The position numbers and the translations under genes are program-made. 64,000 nt of DNA. It comes from an uncultured Fluviicola sp. (GTDB lineage: Bacteria; Bacteroidota; Bacteroidia; Flavobacteriales; Crocinitomicaceae). Positions 1 through 8,433 of the stretch are shown here, in pieces. The stretch covers positions 1 to 64,000 of the forward strand of contig NZ_CAMLDC010000021.1 in the NCBI RefSeq assembly GCF_946478805.1, given 5' to 3'. Below the pieces are notes generated by a model. The model worked only from the letters and a program-made list of their open reading frames with translations, was not told the origin of the DNA and did no database searches. The stretch's first letter is position 1. Each line of letters opens with the position of its first letter.

Positions 1-510
1 ACCAAAGATAGGTATCACCACCCGAAGCGGTAAGTGTGGTTTGTTGTCCTGCACAGAAGGAAGTTGTTCCGGTAATTTGGGGATTGGGGATTGGATTTAC
101 AGTAACAATTACGGGTGCAGATGTTGCTTGTCCGCAACTGTTGAAAGCGGTGACCGTATAGTTTCCGGCTGTTGTAACCGAAATGGATGTGCTTGTTTCT
201 CCGTTCGACCAAAGATAGGTGTCACCACCAGAAGCGGTAAGTGTGGTTTGTTGTCCTGCACAAAAGGAAGTGTTTCCGGCAATTTGCGGATTGGGAATTG
301 GATTTACAGTGAGAATTACGGGTGCAGATGTTGCTTGTCCGCAACTGTTGAAAGCGGTGACCGTATAGTTTCCGGCTGTTGTAACCGAAATGGATGTGCT
401 TGTTGCACCTGTCGACCAAAGATAGGTATCACCACCCGAAGCGGTAAGTGTGGTTTGTTGTCCTGCACAAAAGGAAGTGTTTCCGGTAATTTGGGGATTG
501 GGTAGTGGAA
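1..510 (-). repeat. 207-bp in-frame tandem repeats (69 codons)
   Basis: The block starting at position 1 recurs at 208 and 415, an exact period of 207 bp, which is 69 codons. The copies are nearly identical at the nucleotide level and diverge after about 510. Each unit codes for one Ig-like module. The array probably continues beyond the left edge. Such high identity suggests recent expansion or gene conversion. Confidence 0.9.
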
Positions 511-1837
511 GAATCGTGATTTGTTGCGATACTGAACTGGTCCCGCAGGCATCCGTAAATGTTAAGATGTAAGTTCCGGCGGCTGAAACAGTGATTGATT
601 GGGTCGTTTCTGATGTTGACCAACTATTCCCCGTTGGACTATCGGATGTCAAGGTAACGGATCCTCCCGGACAAAAACTGGTAGGGCCACTTGGCGTGAT
701 GCTTGCCAATGCGGAAGGATTGAGTGTTACTGTATGTGAATCGGAAACCGTTCCACAAGAAGTAGTTGTAGAAACAGTATATGTTCCGGCAGCAGTAACT
801 GAAATGGATGGTGTTGTTTCTCCATTGGGAGACCAAGTGTTTCCTGAAGAATAACTGGATGTTAACGTAATGGTTTCGCCACTGCATAAAGCCGTTGGTC
901 CGGAGATAGTGACAGGAGTTGGAGCTGAAAGAATGGTAACCGAAATGGTTTGAGGAGTGCCGGTATTTCCACAAGCATTAGCAGGAGTAACTGTTAAAGT
1001 GTAAGTTCCTGGAGAAGCAGTTCCCCAATCAACAGTCATCGTTGATGATCCGGTTGTGCCATTTGTAGTTGTGAAAGATGCTCCGGAAGGGATACCACTC
1101 CAAGTATAAGAAATTCCTGTTTCCGGTGTAACGCTGTAGCTTTCAGTACTTCCTGCACAAACAGAAGTGTTTCCGGAAATTGGTGTCACTACTAATGATC
1201 CATTTAATTGTGGAGCTGTAAGTGTCACATCATCCAGGAACAATAATTCGTCTGCACGATTGGTAGTGACACTTAAAACGAAGTAGAATTGAGAAACACA
1301 AGGAGGAATTGTCCAGGTATAACTGTTTGAAAGAATACTGAATTGGGCATTATTATTACCGGTAGCCAATGTTACGGATCCCTGCGAAACGCCGTTATGA
1401 AAAGCGGTAAATGTCAGGTTTTCACCGGCATCCCATCCGGTTCCGTTACAGGAAGGAAAACGATTTCCCCAATTAAAAGTAAGCGTGCGCGAAGATGAAT
1501 TGCTTGAAGAAATATCCAATGAGTTGAAAGTGAAAGTTCTGGGGGTATTCGGACCATTTCCGCTTCCACCGGCCCAGCAGTTTCCTCCTCCCGTATTTCC
1601 ACCAACCACCAGGGAAGTTGTTCCGCTCACTTTATTAGGTGATTGGGTAGCTTCTGATAGGGATAATGCAGCAGCTCCCGTAGAAGTAAATCCCCATGGA
1701 TCTCCCGCTTCACCTCCTTGAAAACCAATGATAACTTGTGCTGAAATAGTGCCTGAAAGAAACAGGAAAAAGAGAAGTGAAATGAGGTGGACAAATTGAC
1801 CCGAGGAGTGTTTTTCGGAGTTGCAAAATGGTTTCAT
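1..1837 (-). CDS. Giant secreted Ig-like repeat protein (N-terminal part, runs off left edge)
   Basis: The reading frame stays open from an ATG at 1837 to the window edge, giving 612 codons without a stop. It opens with a signal peptide (hydrophobic core followed by SAQ, about residue 33), then a roughly 200-residue N-terminal domain, then Ig-like/PKD-like modules rich in Thr, Ser and Gly with the recurring pattern SG.TSFCAGQQ. The first 400 residues are clearly paralogous to the protein encoded at 3512-6586, including the start of the mature chain (GFQGGE.GDPWGFTSTGA). By analogy it should end in a CHU_C (gliding motility-associated) C-terminal domain for type IX secretion, but that part lies outside the window. 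Likely a surface or secreted adhesin; the ligand is unknown. Confidence 0.85.
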   Translation of the reverse strand, partial: MKPFCNSEKHSSGQFVHLISLLFFLFLSGTISAQVIIGFQGGEAGDPWGFTSTGAAALSLSEATQSPNKVSGTTSLVVGGNTGGGNCWAGGSGNGPNTPRTFTFNSLDISSSNSSSRTLTFNWGNRFPSCNGTGWDAGENLTFTAFHNGVSQGSVTLATGNNNAQFSILSNSYTWTIPPCVSQFYFVLSVTTNRADELLFLDDVTLTAPQLNGSLVVTPISGNTSVCAGSTESYSVTPETGISYTWSGIPSGASFTTTNGTTGSSTMTVDWGTASPGTYTLTVTPANACGNTGTPQTISVTILSAPTPVTISGPTALCSGETITLTSSYSSGNTWSPNGETTPSISVTAAGTYTVSTTTSCGTVSDSHTVTLNPSALASITPSGPTSFCPGGSVTLTSDSPTGNSWSTSETTQSITVSAAGTYILTFTDACGTSSVSQQITILPLPNPQITGNTSFCAGQQTTLTASGGDTYLWSTGATSTSISVTTAGNYTVTAFNSCGQATSAPVILTVNPIPNPQIAGNTSFCAGQQTTLTASGGDTYLWSNGETSTSISVTTAGNYTVTAFNSCGQATSAPVIVTVNPIPNPQITGTTSFCAGQQTTLTASGGDTYLW

Positions 1838-1863
1838 TGTTTATGATTTACTAACGTTTAGTG

Positions 1864-1908
1864 CAAAGGTAGATGTGTGAAAATGGAAGTGGATTAAGCG
1901 CATGTCAA
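1864..1908 (-). promoter_or_regulatory. Promoter region shared with the paralogous gene
   Basis: On the minus strand TACCTTTG (1864-1871) fits the Bacteroidota -7 element TAnnTTTG. A TTGACA lies 31 nt upstream (1903-1908) and TTAATC between them (1892-1897). The same three blocks with the same spacing precede the paralog at 6609-6653. Confidence 0.6.
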
Positions 1909-2500
1909 ATAAGCATTAAATCGCATTTAAAATGTTTATTATCAAACATTTAATCGATTTAGTTTTTAAGAAAAAGAACACCTGGAATCAGGAGTGTAAA
2001 TCGATTGTTCTGATTCCTTGATGATTAAAAAACAAGACAAATCAAATATGTTTAATTCGATTCTCAAAAATGTAAAATGAAATCAACAGAATCTTCGAAT
2101 AGTTGCTTTGGAAATCACCTGATTCTCCCTTCAAAATCCTTCATAGGAACTTTAAGTATAGATAGCCCGCATATAGAGCATAGATAAAGCATGGATAGAG
2201 TATGAAAAGGTTAAGGATTTAACACACAGTTTTACTGCGTTTCACTACTTTTTAGCTTGGTTTTTTAATTGATATGAAGTCCGGATGTCCAAAATTCGAA
2301 TGTCATGAAATCAAAAAAAGAAACTTCTCAAAAGTGTAAAATCGAAGTTAAAATGAATATAAGTTATTCGTGTTTTCGTAAAGGACCGCTATCCCGATTA
2401 CCCGATAGGAAGATCGTAAGTTTCACTTCAAAATGCGGGGCACTTATCCGAGAAAAGAACTAGTTTGTTTTTAGAGTTTTCTAGTTGCGAAGATAACTCC

Positions 2501-2731
2501 CGATTACAGGAAAGATAAATTATTACCTCGAAGCTAAAATCAGCACCTCTTCTTCGAATTCCAACTAAGTAGAAAAAGCCTTTCGTTTCGGTCACCGATC
2601 TAGGAAAGTGCTTGTCATTTGGGGTCCTGACCCCGCCTTTCTGTAGATCGGTCAGAAAGGAAAGGCTGCTTGGGGGCTGTAATCGACTGAAGGCAGTTTT
2701 GCCTACTTTTTCTGCCTTAGCAAAAAGTAGG
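2501..2731 (+). repeat. Structured intergenic element, copy A (short form)
   Basis: Outer stem CGATTACAG (2501-2509) pairs with CTGTAATCG (2677-2685). An inner stem ACCGATCTA (2594-2602) pairs with TAGATCGGT (2644-2652) and GAAAG (2604-2608) with CTTTC (2637-2641). It encloses a small hairpin GGGGT-CCTG-ACCCC (about 2621-2634). A 3' tail hairpin CCTACTTTTT/AAAAAGTAGG (2702-2711, 2722-2731) follows. Compared with copies B and C it lacks the long internal hairpin. The strand is arbitrary. Confidence 0.6.
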
Positions 2732-2750
2732 AAGAAAAACAGTTCATACT

Positions 2751-2850
2751 GATACTTTTGAAACAGTTACTCCTGTATATAAAACCTCGTGTTCTTCGTG
2801 TACTTTGTGGTTGGAATAAACCACGAGAATCGCCAAGCACAAGGAATATT
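2751..2850. repeat. 100-bp direct repeat, copy 1, with imperfect hairpin
   Basis: This 100-bp block recurs at 3384-3483 with only scattered differences. Its second part (2785-2844) is an imperfect hairpin whose arms read CGTGTTCTTCGTGTACTTTG and, on the other strand, TTGTGCTTGGCGATTCTCGT. CGTG/TTTGTGGTT hairpins of this sort are common intergenic repeats in Bacteroidota genomes. Confidence 0.75.
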
Positions 2851-3010
2851 TTTTAGTTGAAATGAGATCATTGTTGTCCGAGAAAAAAGACCTTCATTTT
2901 GTTCCTCTACTTGTTCCATACTCCCTTTAGATACCCTTCAAATCTAAGAGAGGGTAACTTTCGGAAAAGGATCCGATTCTTTATTTGAGGATTGATTTAG
3001 CGGAGGGAAT

Positions 3011-3334
3011 GCATAATTACGCGACCTGTAGGAATGTCTAAGAATCTCACAATCGTAAGCCGTCCTCCTGAATGTTATGAAGAAACGCCAACAGGCCCAT
3101 GCAGTTATCAATCCTGGAAAGTGCTAACCCTGTAGTATTTGCAAAACTACTACAGGGTTGCATTTTGGATCCTGATCCCGTCTTTCCGAGGATAGATCTG
3201 TATGGGCTCGTTGGCTGAAAGTTGTAATTGTGCAAAGGCAGTTTTGCCTACTTACCTCAGTATTTGACTTTTTTAGAAAGTCATACTTCGTCTTCATGAG
3301 CAGTGCTCATTCTTCTGCCTTAGCAAAAAGTAGG
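3011..3334 (+). repeat. Structured intergenic element, copy B
   Basis: Stems in order: outer GCATAATTAC/GTAATTGTGC (3011-3020, 3224-3233, one G-T pair); 11-pair stem 3094-3104 with 3198-3208; ATCCT.GGAAAG (3111-3121) with CTTTCC.AGGAT (3182-3193); hairpin AACCCTGTAGTA/TACTACAGGGTT (3126-3137, 3148-3159); and a GGAT-CCTG-ATCC mini-hairpin just after it. The 3' tail carries an inserted module with TGACTTT/AAAGTCA (3265-3271, 3277-3283) and the palindrome TGAGCAGTGCTCA (3297-3309), both found again in copy C. The core (3011-3233) is 223 nt, against 224 nt in copy C. Confidence 0.7.
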
Positions 3335-3383
3335 AAGAAAACGAATAATTAGTGTGGAGTTTAAAATTTAACCGTACAATACT

Positions 3384-3483
3384 AATACTTTTGAAACGGT
3401 TGCTCCTGTATATAAAACCTCGTGTTCTTCGTGTATTTAATGGTTGGAATAAACCACGAGAATCGCCAAGCACAGGGAATATA
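3384..3483. repeat. 100-bp direct repeat, copy 2
   Basis: Second copy of the block at 2751-2850. It lies immediately after structured element B, as copy 1 lies after element A, so element plus block appear to have been duplicated as a unit. It ends about 30 bp from the stop codon of the minus-strand gene starting at 3512. Confidence 0.75.
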
Positions 3484-3511
3484 TCTTTTAAATGAGAACG
3501 CTGATTGGCAA

Positions 3512-6500
3512 TTATCTGATAAGAGACACATGTCCCGAGAAAGTCTCGTATGCATCGGAATGCAATTGCTTCACAGTGATGTTCCAAACATAAGTTCCTT
3601 CAGGCACCATTTCACTTTGATAAGTTCCATCCCATCCAATAGTGGAGTCATGAGATTCAAACACCGTTTCTCCCCAGCGATTGTAAATAAGCAAGGTGAA
3701 ATTTTGAGGATCAAATCCGCTGGAAAATACCGGTTGGAAAGTCTGGTTGAATTCATCTCCATCCGGAGTGAACGCATTCGGAACATAATGGATTAATTCA
3801 TCCTTGATCGAGATGATTTTGATAATACTGTCCATGCACCCTTCATCATTGGTTGCAACAAGTTTCACTCTGTAAGAACTTGGCGAAGCAGGGTAGGTGA
3901 AATCAGGAGCTATTTCTACCGATTGGCCGTTTTCGTAACCGAAGTCCCAAAGGTAAGTGGTAGCATTGGAGCTGGAATTCACAAAATGAACCGTTGGATC
4001 GATGACGGAAGGAGTGGTAGGTGAAAAGTAAAAATTTGCTTCAATAGACGGCTTTACTTCTACATTTTGAGTAAGCGTGTTGCTGCAATTGGATGCAGTG
4101 GTTACTTTTAATGTTATGGCTTGGGTTCCTGTATTTCCGAACAAATGTCTCGGGTTTTGTTCCGGGGATGTGAATCCATCGTTGAAATCCCAATGCCAGT
4201 TAGTGATAATCTCCGGAGATGGAACAGAAGAGGAAGACAAAAATGCCACACTGTCGTTCATACATGGCGCAGTAGAAGAAAATCCGGCTAATGGATTGGA
4301 GTGAATAATCACATCTGTTGAAGCTACATTGGTGCACCCGTTTTCATTGATTGTCAAGGTATAGGTTCCGGATAGTGTTGCATCCGAAGGATTTTGGATT
4401 TGTGAAGCGTATCCGTTGGGTCCAACCCAGGAGTAAGTTACCGTTCCGGTCGAAGTAGTTGATCCGTTTAATTGAACAGGAACTCCTTCGCAATATGGTC
4501 CGGTGTTGGAAACACCAATGGAAGGGATTTGTGAGATGACCGTTACAGACGAAGGAATGCTGGCACATCCTGCTTCGGTAACAATTAAGGTATATGTTCC
4601 TGCAATGCTTGCATCGGAAGGATTTTGAAGCATCGAAGTATAACCATTCGGTCCTGACCAAGCGTAAGTGACAGTTCCTGTTGAAGTAGTTGTTCCGTTG
4701 AGTTGTAAAGGTATTCCCGGACAGAAAGGAGCGACATAACTTGCCTGAGCCATAGGGATGAGATTGATGACAACAATCGTACTTACCGGATTGCTTTGAC
4801 AACCATTCGCGCCAATGACTAATTGATAGCTTCCTGCTAAGGTCGCATCCGAAGGATTTTGAACATTGGAAGTATAACCATTCGGTCCGGTCCAGGAATA
4901 GGTAACAGTTCCGGTTGAAGTGGTCGAACCATTCAAATTGATTGCATCTCCCATACAATAAGGTCCTGTATTCGATACACTTGCAACTGGAATAGGATTT
5001 ATCGTAATGGTAGTTGTCGCTGGTGCACTTTGACACCCATTAATTGAGATAACTAATTGATAAGTATATGTTCCGGTTTGTGGAATGTCTGTTGGGTCTT
5101 GTGATGTGGAAACAAATCCGTTCGGTCCTGTCCAGCTAAAAGTTGGAGTTCCACCGGATGAAGTTGTTCCATGAAGGAAAACAGTTGAACCTTCGCAATA
5201 AGATCCTGTGCTGGAAGCACTCGCAGTAACAACAGCAGGTTCGGTCAATTGAACCGGTGACAAAGTGGTTGAACAACCGCCAATAAACCGAACACGAGGA
5301 GTATAAGTTCCCGCTGAAAGATTGTTGAATGTATTTCCAGTTTGCCAACTTATCCCATCCAATGAATACTCCAGATTGGAATCCGATGAGGTAATTGTCA
5401 AAGAACCATCGTTTGCGCCGAAGCAGCTGATAGGTGTGTTTGTAACCGATTGAATCGTCGGAGCGGGATCAAGAGTCACCGTATGCGAAGCAGTCACAAT
5501 TCCGCAGGAAGTCATCGTTGAGACGGTGTACGTTCCGGGTGTTGTGATTGAAATAGCCGAAGCGGTTAACCCGCCCGGTGACCAGGTATTTCCACTTGGA
5601 TAACTGGATGTCAGTGTGACAATATCGCCCATACATATGGAGCTTGGTCCTGAAATGGTAACGGGAGTGGGTGCCGGAAGAATCGTGACTGAAATGGTCT
5701 GAGGTGTTCCGATTACTCCGCAGGCATTTGTTGGAGTAACAGTTAATGTGTAGGTTCCCGGAGGAGTTGTTCCCCAGTTAATACCGATGGAGGAAGATGC
5801 TGTTGTACCGTTTGTAGTGGTGAAAGATGCTCCGCTTGGCAATCCACTCCAAGTGTATGAAATTCCGGTCTGGGGAGTTACGCTATAATTTTCAGTGGTT
5901 CCAACGCAAACCGAAGTGTTTCCTGAAATCGGGCTTGTCACCAATGAACCATTCAATTGAGGGGCGGTCATTTTTACGTTATCCAGGAATAACAATTCAT
6001 CCGCGCGATTGGTAGTAACACTTACTACAAAGTAAAATTGATTCACGCAAGGCGGAACCGACCAAGTATAACTACTTGTAAGGATGCTGAACTGGGCATT
6101 GTTGTTTCCTGTTGCAAGTGTTATAGTAGCTTGAGCAACGCCGTCATGATACGCTCTGAAAGTAAGATTTTCTCCGCTGTCCCATCCCGTTCCGCTACAA
6201 GCCGGATAACGGTTTCCCCAGTTGAAAGTAAGTGTTCGTGTAGAAGCATTGCTTGAAGTGATGTCTAAAGCATCGAATGTGAAGGTTCGTGCCGTTGCCG
6301 GACCGTTTCCGCTTCCTGTTGCAAAACAATTTCCTCCTGCTGTATTTCCACCGACAACAATAGATGTTACTCCGCTTATTTTATTGGGTGATTGGGTAGC
6401 TTCTGATTGGGATAATGCGGAAGCTCCCGTAGAAGTAAATCCCCATGGATCACCAACTTCTCCGCCTTGAAAACCTACAGTGACTTGTGCCGAAAGTGTT

Positions 6501-6586
6501 CCGAATGAACCTAGAAAAATAAGTAAAAGAAGCTGTTTCGTGAAAGTAGAAAAGTGAAAAATGGAATAACCGGAAGAGCCCATCAT
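3512..6586 (-). CDS. Secreted Ig-like/PKD repeat protein with CHU_C sorting domain
   Basis: About 1,024 residues. A signal peptide ends at SAQ (about residue 34). Next come an N-terminal domain of about 200 residues shared with the protein at the left edge and Ig-like modules. Four roughly 78-residue repeats then follow, with the signature TGPYC.G..vqLNGsTTSTGTV.YsW.GPNGY and QNPSDA (coded at about 4295-5225). Two PKD-type domains (WDFNDG, WDFGYENG) and a C-terminal CHU_C/gliding-motility domain (VPNAFTPDGDEFNQTF to the end) complete it. CHU_C tails direct export by the type IX system, so the protein is probably displayed on the surface or released; an adhesin role is inference. ATG codons exist at 6598, 6586 and 6583. 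The last two match the paralog's N-terminal length and leave a normal leader after the promoter. Confidence 0.9.
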   Translation of the reverse strand: MMGSSGYSIFHFSTFTKQLLLLIFLGSFGTLSAQVTVGFQGGEVGDPWGFTSTGASALSQSEATQSPNKISGVTSIVVGGNTAGGNCFATGSGNGPATARTFTFDALDITSSNASTRTLTFNWGNRYPACSGTGWDSGENLTFRAYHDGVAQATITLATGNNNAQFSILTSSYTWSVPPCVNQFYFVVSVTTNRADELLFLDNVKMTAPQLNGSLVTSPISGNTSVCVGTTENYSVTPQTGISYTWSGLPSGASFTTTNGTTASSSIGINWGTTPPGTYTLTVTPTNACGVIGTPQTISVTILPAPTPVTISGPSSICMGDIVTLTSSYPSGNTWSPGGLTASAISITTPGTYTVSTMTSCGIVTASHTVTLDPAPTIQSVTNTPISCFGANDGSLTITSSDSNLEYSLDGISWQTGNTFNNLSAGTYTPRVRFIGGCSTTLSPVQLTEPAVVTASASSTGSYCEGSTVFLHGTTSSGGTPTFSWTGPNGFVSTSQDPTDIPQTGTYTYQLVISINGCQSAPATTTITINPIPVASVSNTGPYCMGDAINLNGSTTSTGTVTYSWTGPNGYTSNVQNPSDATLAGSYQLVIGANGCQSNPVSTIVVINLIPMAQASYVAPFCPGIPLQLNGTTTSTGTVTYAWSGPNGYTSMLQNPSDASIAGTYTLIVTEAGCASIPSSVTVISQIPSIGVSNTGPYCEGVPVQLNGSTTSTGTVTYSWVGPNGYASQIQNPSDATLSGTYTLTINENGCTNVASTDVIIHSNPLAGFSSTAPCMNDSVAFLSSSSVPSPEIITNWHWDFNDGFTSPEQNPRHLFGNTGTQAITLKVTTASNCSNTLTQNVEVKPSIEANFYFSPTTPSVIDPTVHFVNSSSNATTYLWDFGYENGQSVEIAPDFTYPASPSSYRVKLVATNDEGCMDSIIKIISIKDELIHYVPNAFTPDGDEFNQTFQPVFSSGFDPQNFTLLIYNRWGETVFESHDSTIGWDGTYQSEMVPEGTYVWNITVKQLHSDAYETFSGHVSLIR

Positions 6587-6608
6587 ACGAATCGTCATTA
6601 ATTTGCTG

Positions 6609-6653
6609 CAAAGGTACGGTGGCAATACTCCGTCGAGATTAAATCCGTGTCAA
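6609..6653 (-). promoter_or_regulatory. Promoter region of the CHU_C protein
   Basis: On the minus strand TACCTTTG (6609-6616) has TTAATC (6637-6642) and TTGACA (6648-6653) upstream at exactly the spacing seen before the paralog at 1864-1908. The flanking TGTCAAATAAG.ATTAA and CGATTTAGT blocks are also shared. Confidence 0.6.
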
Positions 6654-6804
6654 ATAAGTATTAAGTTCTTGTTTAATGGTTTTACAATCAGCTACTTAAA
6701 CGATTTAGTAAATAACTTGGTAAATGTTTAGTAGTCTTGTCGGGTCGAATAATTAGTCACATCGACAAGATTTTTTTTATCTTCATCCACTGAAAACTAT
6801 TCAC

Positions 6805-7281
6805 ATGCCTCAACAAAAAATCCGTCACTTTTTAAACCAAATAGGGATTTCTGTCATCGAAACGGAACTTCCGGATGATTGCTTTTTGCCGGGACTTTCC
6901 ATTGAACGGAATGCCATCCTGATGGATCCGCAGCGGATGAAATATCCGGGGGATCTGTTGCATGAAGCGGGACATTTGGCGGTAACGGAAGAAGCGTTGC
7001 GTCCCTTGATCGGAACGGAGGAAATGGATCCGGGCTGGCCGAGTGACGGAGATGAGTTGGCTGCCATTTTATGGTCATATGCTGCCCTCAGGCATTTGGA
7101 ACTGGAACCGGAAGTGGTTTTTCACCCGAATGGATATAAGAACCAATCCGAATGGCTGATTGAGCAGTTTCAATCGGGAAACTATATCGCGCTTCCTTTG
7201 CTGGAATGGATGGGATTTTGCCATCAATGCGGAAAGGACGGAGCAAAACCGTTTCCTCACATGCTAAAATGGTTGAGATGA
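6805..7281 (+). CDS. Hypothetical protein with HExxH metalloprotease-like motif
   Basis: 158 residues without signal peptide or membrane segment. The motif LLHEAGHLAV places H53, E54 and H57 in an HExxH arrangement typical of zinc metallopeptidases, preceded by a short strand (NAILMD) as in minimal gluzincin or ImmA-like folds. No family can be assigned with certainty. A C-terminal CHQCG could bind metal. The gene ends in an ATGA overlap with the dioxygenase-like gene that follows, so the two are translationally coupled and probably work in the same process. Proteolytic activity is inferred from the motif only. Confidence 0.75.
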   Translation: MPQQKIRHFLNQIGISVIETELPDDCFLPGLSIERNAILMDPQRMKYPGDLLHEAGHLAVTEEALRPLIGTEEMDPGWPSDGDELAAILWSYAALRHLELEPEVVFHPNGYKNQSEWLIEQFQSGNYIALPLLEWMGFCHQCGKDGAKPFPHMLKWLR

Positions 7282-8003
7282 GCAATGATCAAATAACGCG
7301 GTATTTAAAGTTTCCCATCCGGTTTGATGCGGAAAGATTGGTGGAAGATTTGTCCCGGGCGATGAAAGCGAAGTGGATTCCTCATTTCAATACAGGTGGT
7401 TATGTGGGGAATTGGAATGCCATTTCCCTATATGCAAAGGATGGAAACGAACAGCATATTTTTGCGCACTTGCCAGACAATGCGTTGATTTCCGAAACGC
7501 CCCTGATGAAGGAATGTCCCTATTTTAAGGAAGTGCTTGATTACTTCAAGTTTCCCATACTTTCGGTTCGCTTGTTGCGATTGGAAGTGGGGGCGGAGAT
7601 CAAACCACATACCGATTATGAATTGGGTTATGAGGACGGGCAATTTCGCCTGCACATTCCCATTGTCACAAATCCCGGAATTGAGTTTATTTTGGATGGC
7701 GAACAGTTGACGATGCTTCCGGGCGAATGCTGGTACACGAATGTGAATTTTGTGCATTCGGTGGCGAACAGGGGAACGGTGGATCGGGTTCACCTGGTGA
7801 TCGACGGTGTGCGGAACGAATGGACGGATGCATTGTTTTTTGCACTGGCCCCTGAATCCAGTTTTCAACGCATACGGGAAGAGAATCTGTCCCCGGAAAC
7901 AATCATCCGGATGCTGGAGGAACTGAAAAACAATCCGCAGATGGCAGATCATCCATTGGTTTTGGAATTGGAAGCCAAATTGAGAGGTCAAGCTAAAATT
8001 TGA
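7278..8003 (+). CDS. Aspartyl/asparaginyl beta-hydroxylase family protein
   Basis: 241 residues from the ATG at 7278, which overlaps the previous stop as ATGA. This was preferred to earlier in-frame starts that would lie inside the upstream gene. The middle holds IKPHTDYE (H111, D113) and a downstream VHSVANRG with VHLVID, fitting the Fe(II)/2-oxoglutarate-dependent Asp_Arg_Hydrox fold (facial triad from the first His and a later His). Family members hydroxylate Asp, Asn or Pro side chains; the substrate here is unknown. The C-terminal 60 residues are helical and not obviously part of the catalytic core. Confidence 0.8.
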   Translation: MSNDQITRYLKFPIRFDAERLVEDLSRAMKAKWIPHFNTGGYVGNWNAISLYAKDGNEQHIFAHLPDNALISETPLMKECPYFKEVLDYFKFPILSVRLLRLEVGAEIKPHTDYELGYEDGQFRLHIPIVTNPGIEFILDGEQLTMLPGECWYTNVNFVHSVANRGTVDRVHLVIDGVRNEWTDALFFALAPESSFQRIREENLSPETIIRMLEELKNNPQMADHPLVLELEAKLRGQAKI

Positions 8004-8017
8004 TCAAAACAAAACCA

Positions 8018-8373
8018 GCTCAATTACACGACAGGAAAAATTTCATAGAATGCTCAGATTGTTACCCGACCTTCCGATTGTTCGGAAGAAGCACCAACCT
8101 TCCGGTACGGTTATCAATCCTGAAAAGTGCTATCCCGGCAGTAGTTTTTTTCAAACACTGCGGGATAGCATTTTGGATCCTGATCCTGTCTTTTCCCGGA
8201 TTGGTCCAGACCGGAAGTTTGGCTGAACGCTGTAATTGAGCAAGGCATTTTTGCTTACTTTTTTTGCCTTGGAAAAAAGTAAGGAAGACAAAGAGAGATT
8301 GTTACAAGTGACTTTTCATCAAAGTCATGCTTCTTTCACTAGCAGTGCTACTTTTTTCGCTCTAAAAAAGTAG
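8018..8373 (+). repeat. Structured intergenic element, copy C
   Basis: Stems: outer GCTCAATTACA/TGTAATTGAGC (8018-8028, 8231-8241, perfect); AACCTTCCGGT/ACCGGAAGTT (8096-8106, 8210-8219, one bulge); CAATCC with GGATTG (8115-8120, 8198-8203) and GAAAAG with CTTTTC (8122-8127, 8190-8195); hairpin TGCTATCCCGGCAGT/ACTGCGGGATAGCA (8128-8142, 8157-8170, one bulge); and the conserved GGAT-CCTG-ATCC. Tail hairpins: CTTACTTTTTT/AAAAAAGTAAG (8254-8264, 8273-8283), TGACTTT/AAAGTCA (8309-8315, 8321-8327), TAGCAGTGCTA (8340-8350) and CTACTTTTTT/AAAAAAGTAG (8348-8357, 8364-8373). Confidence 0.7.
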
Positions 8374-8425
8374 AAAGCTAACTCCCAAAATTCATTAAAA
8401 AAACAATTCGTTTTTGTAACTGAAT

Positions 8426-8433
8426 TATGTTTG
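8426..8433 (+). promoter_or_regulatory. TAnnTTTG promoter of the DUF4407 gene
   Basis: TATGTTTG, 27 nt before the ATG at 8461. It argues against the earlier in-frame TTG at 8431. Confidence 0.5.

Larger units (their letters stand above)
1838..3511. other. 1.67-kb non-coding spacer holding structured repeats
   Basis: No credible gene was found on either strand. The right half (2501-3483) holds two copies of the structured element and two copies of a 100-bp direct repeat, listed separately. The left half holds the promoter of the upstream minus-strand gene, a small hairpin (GGAATCAG 1984-1991 with CTGATTCC 2010-2017) and a short degenerate run of GCATAGATA-like units (about 2157-2204). Nothing else is recognised in 2205-2500. 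Confidence 0.7.

Noticed and set aside
1..510. Regular spacing that might be read as a CRISPR or satellite array
   Set aside because: The period is 207 bp, a multiple of three, and the repeat is in frame within a long Ig-like coding region; there are no short repeats with unique spacers.
2157..2204. Degenerate tandem GCATAGATA-like units as iterons
   Set aside because: Too few and too divergent, with no replication gene nearby.
3422..3796. 124-codon frame opposite the 3' end of the CHU_C gene
   Set aside because: Antisense to the conserved CHU_C domain; no promoter or family support.
4344..5036. Long open frame of about 230 codons inside the CHU_C gene in another frame
   Set aside because: It lies within the Ig-like repeats of the real gene, is rich in Cys, Arg and Ser as expected from a shifted frame, and matches no protein family.
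8000..8239. 79-codon open frame after the hydroxylase-like gene
   Set aside because: It crosses the paired arms of structured element C, shows no protein features and overlaps the previous gene.
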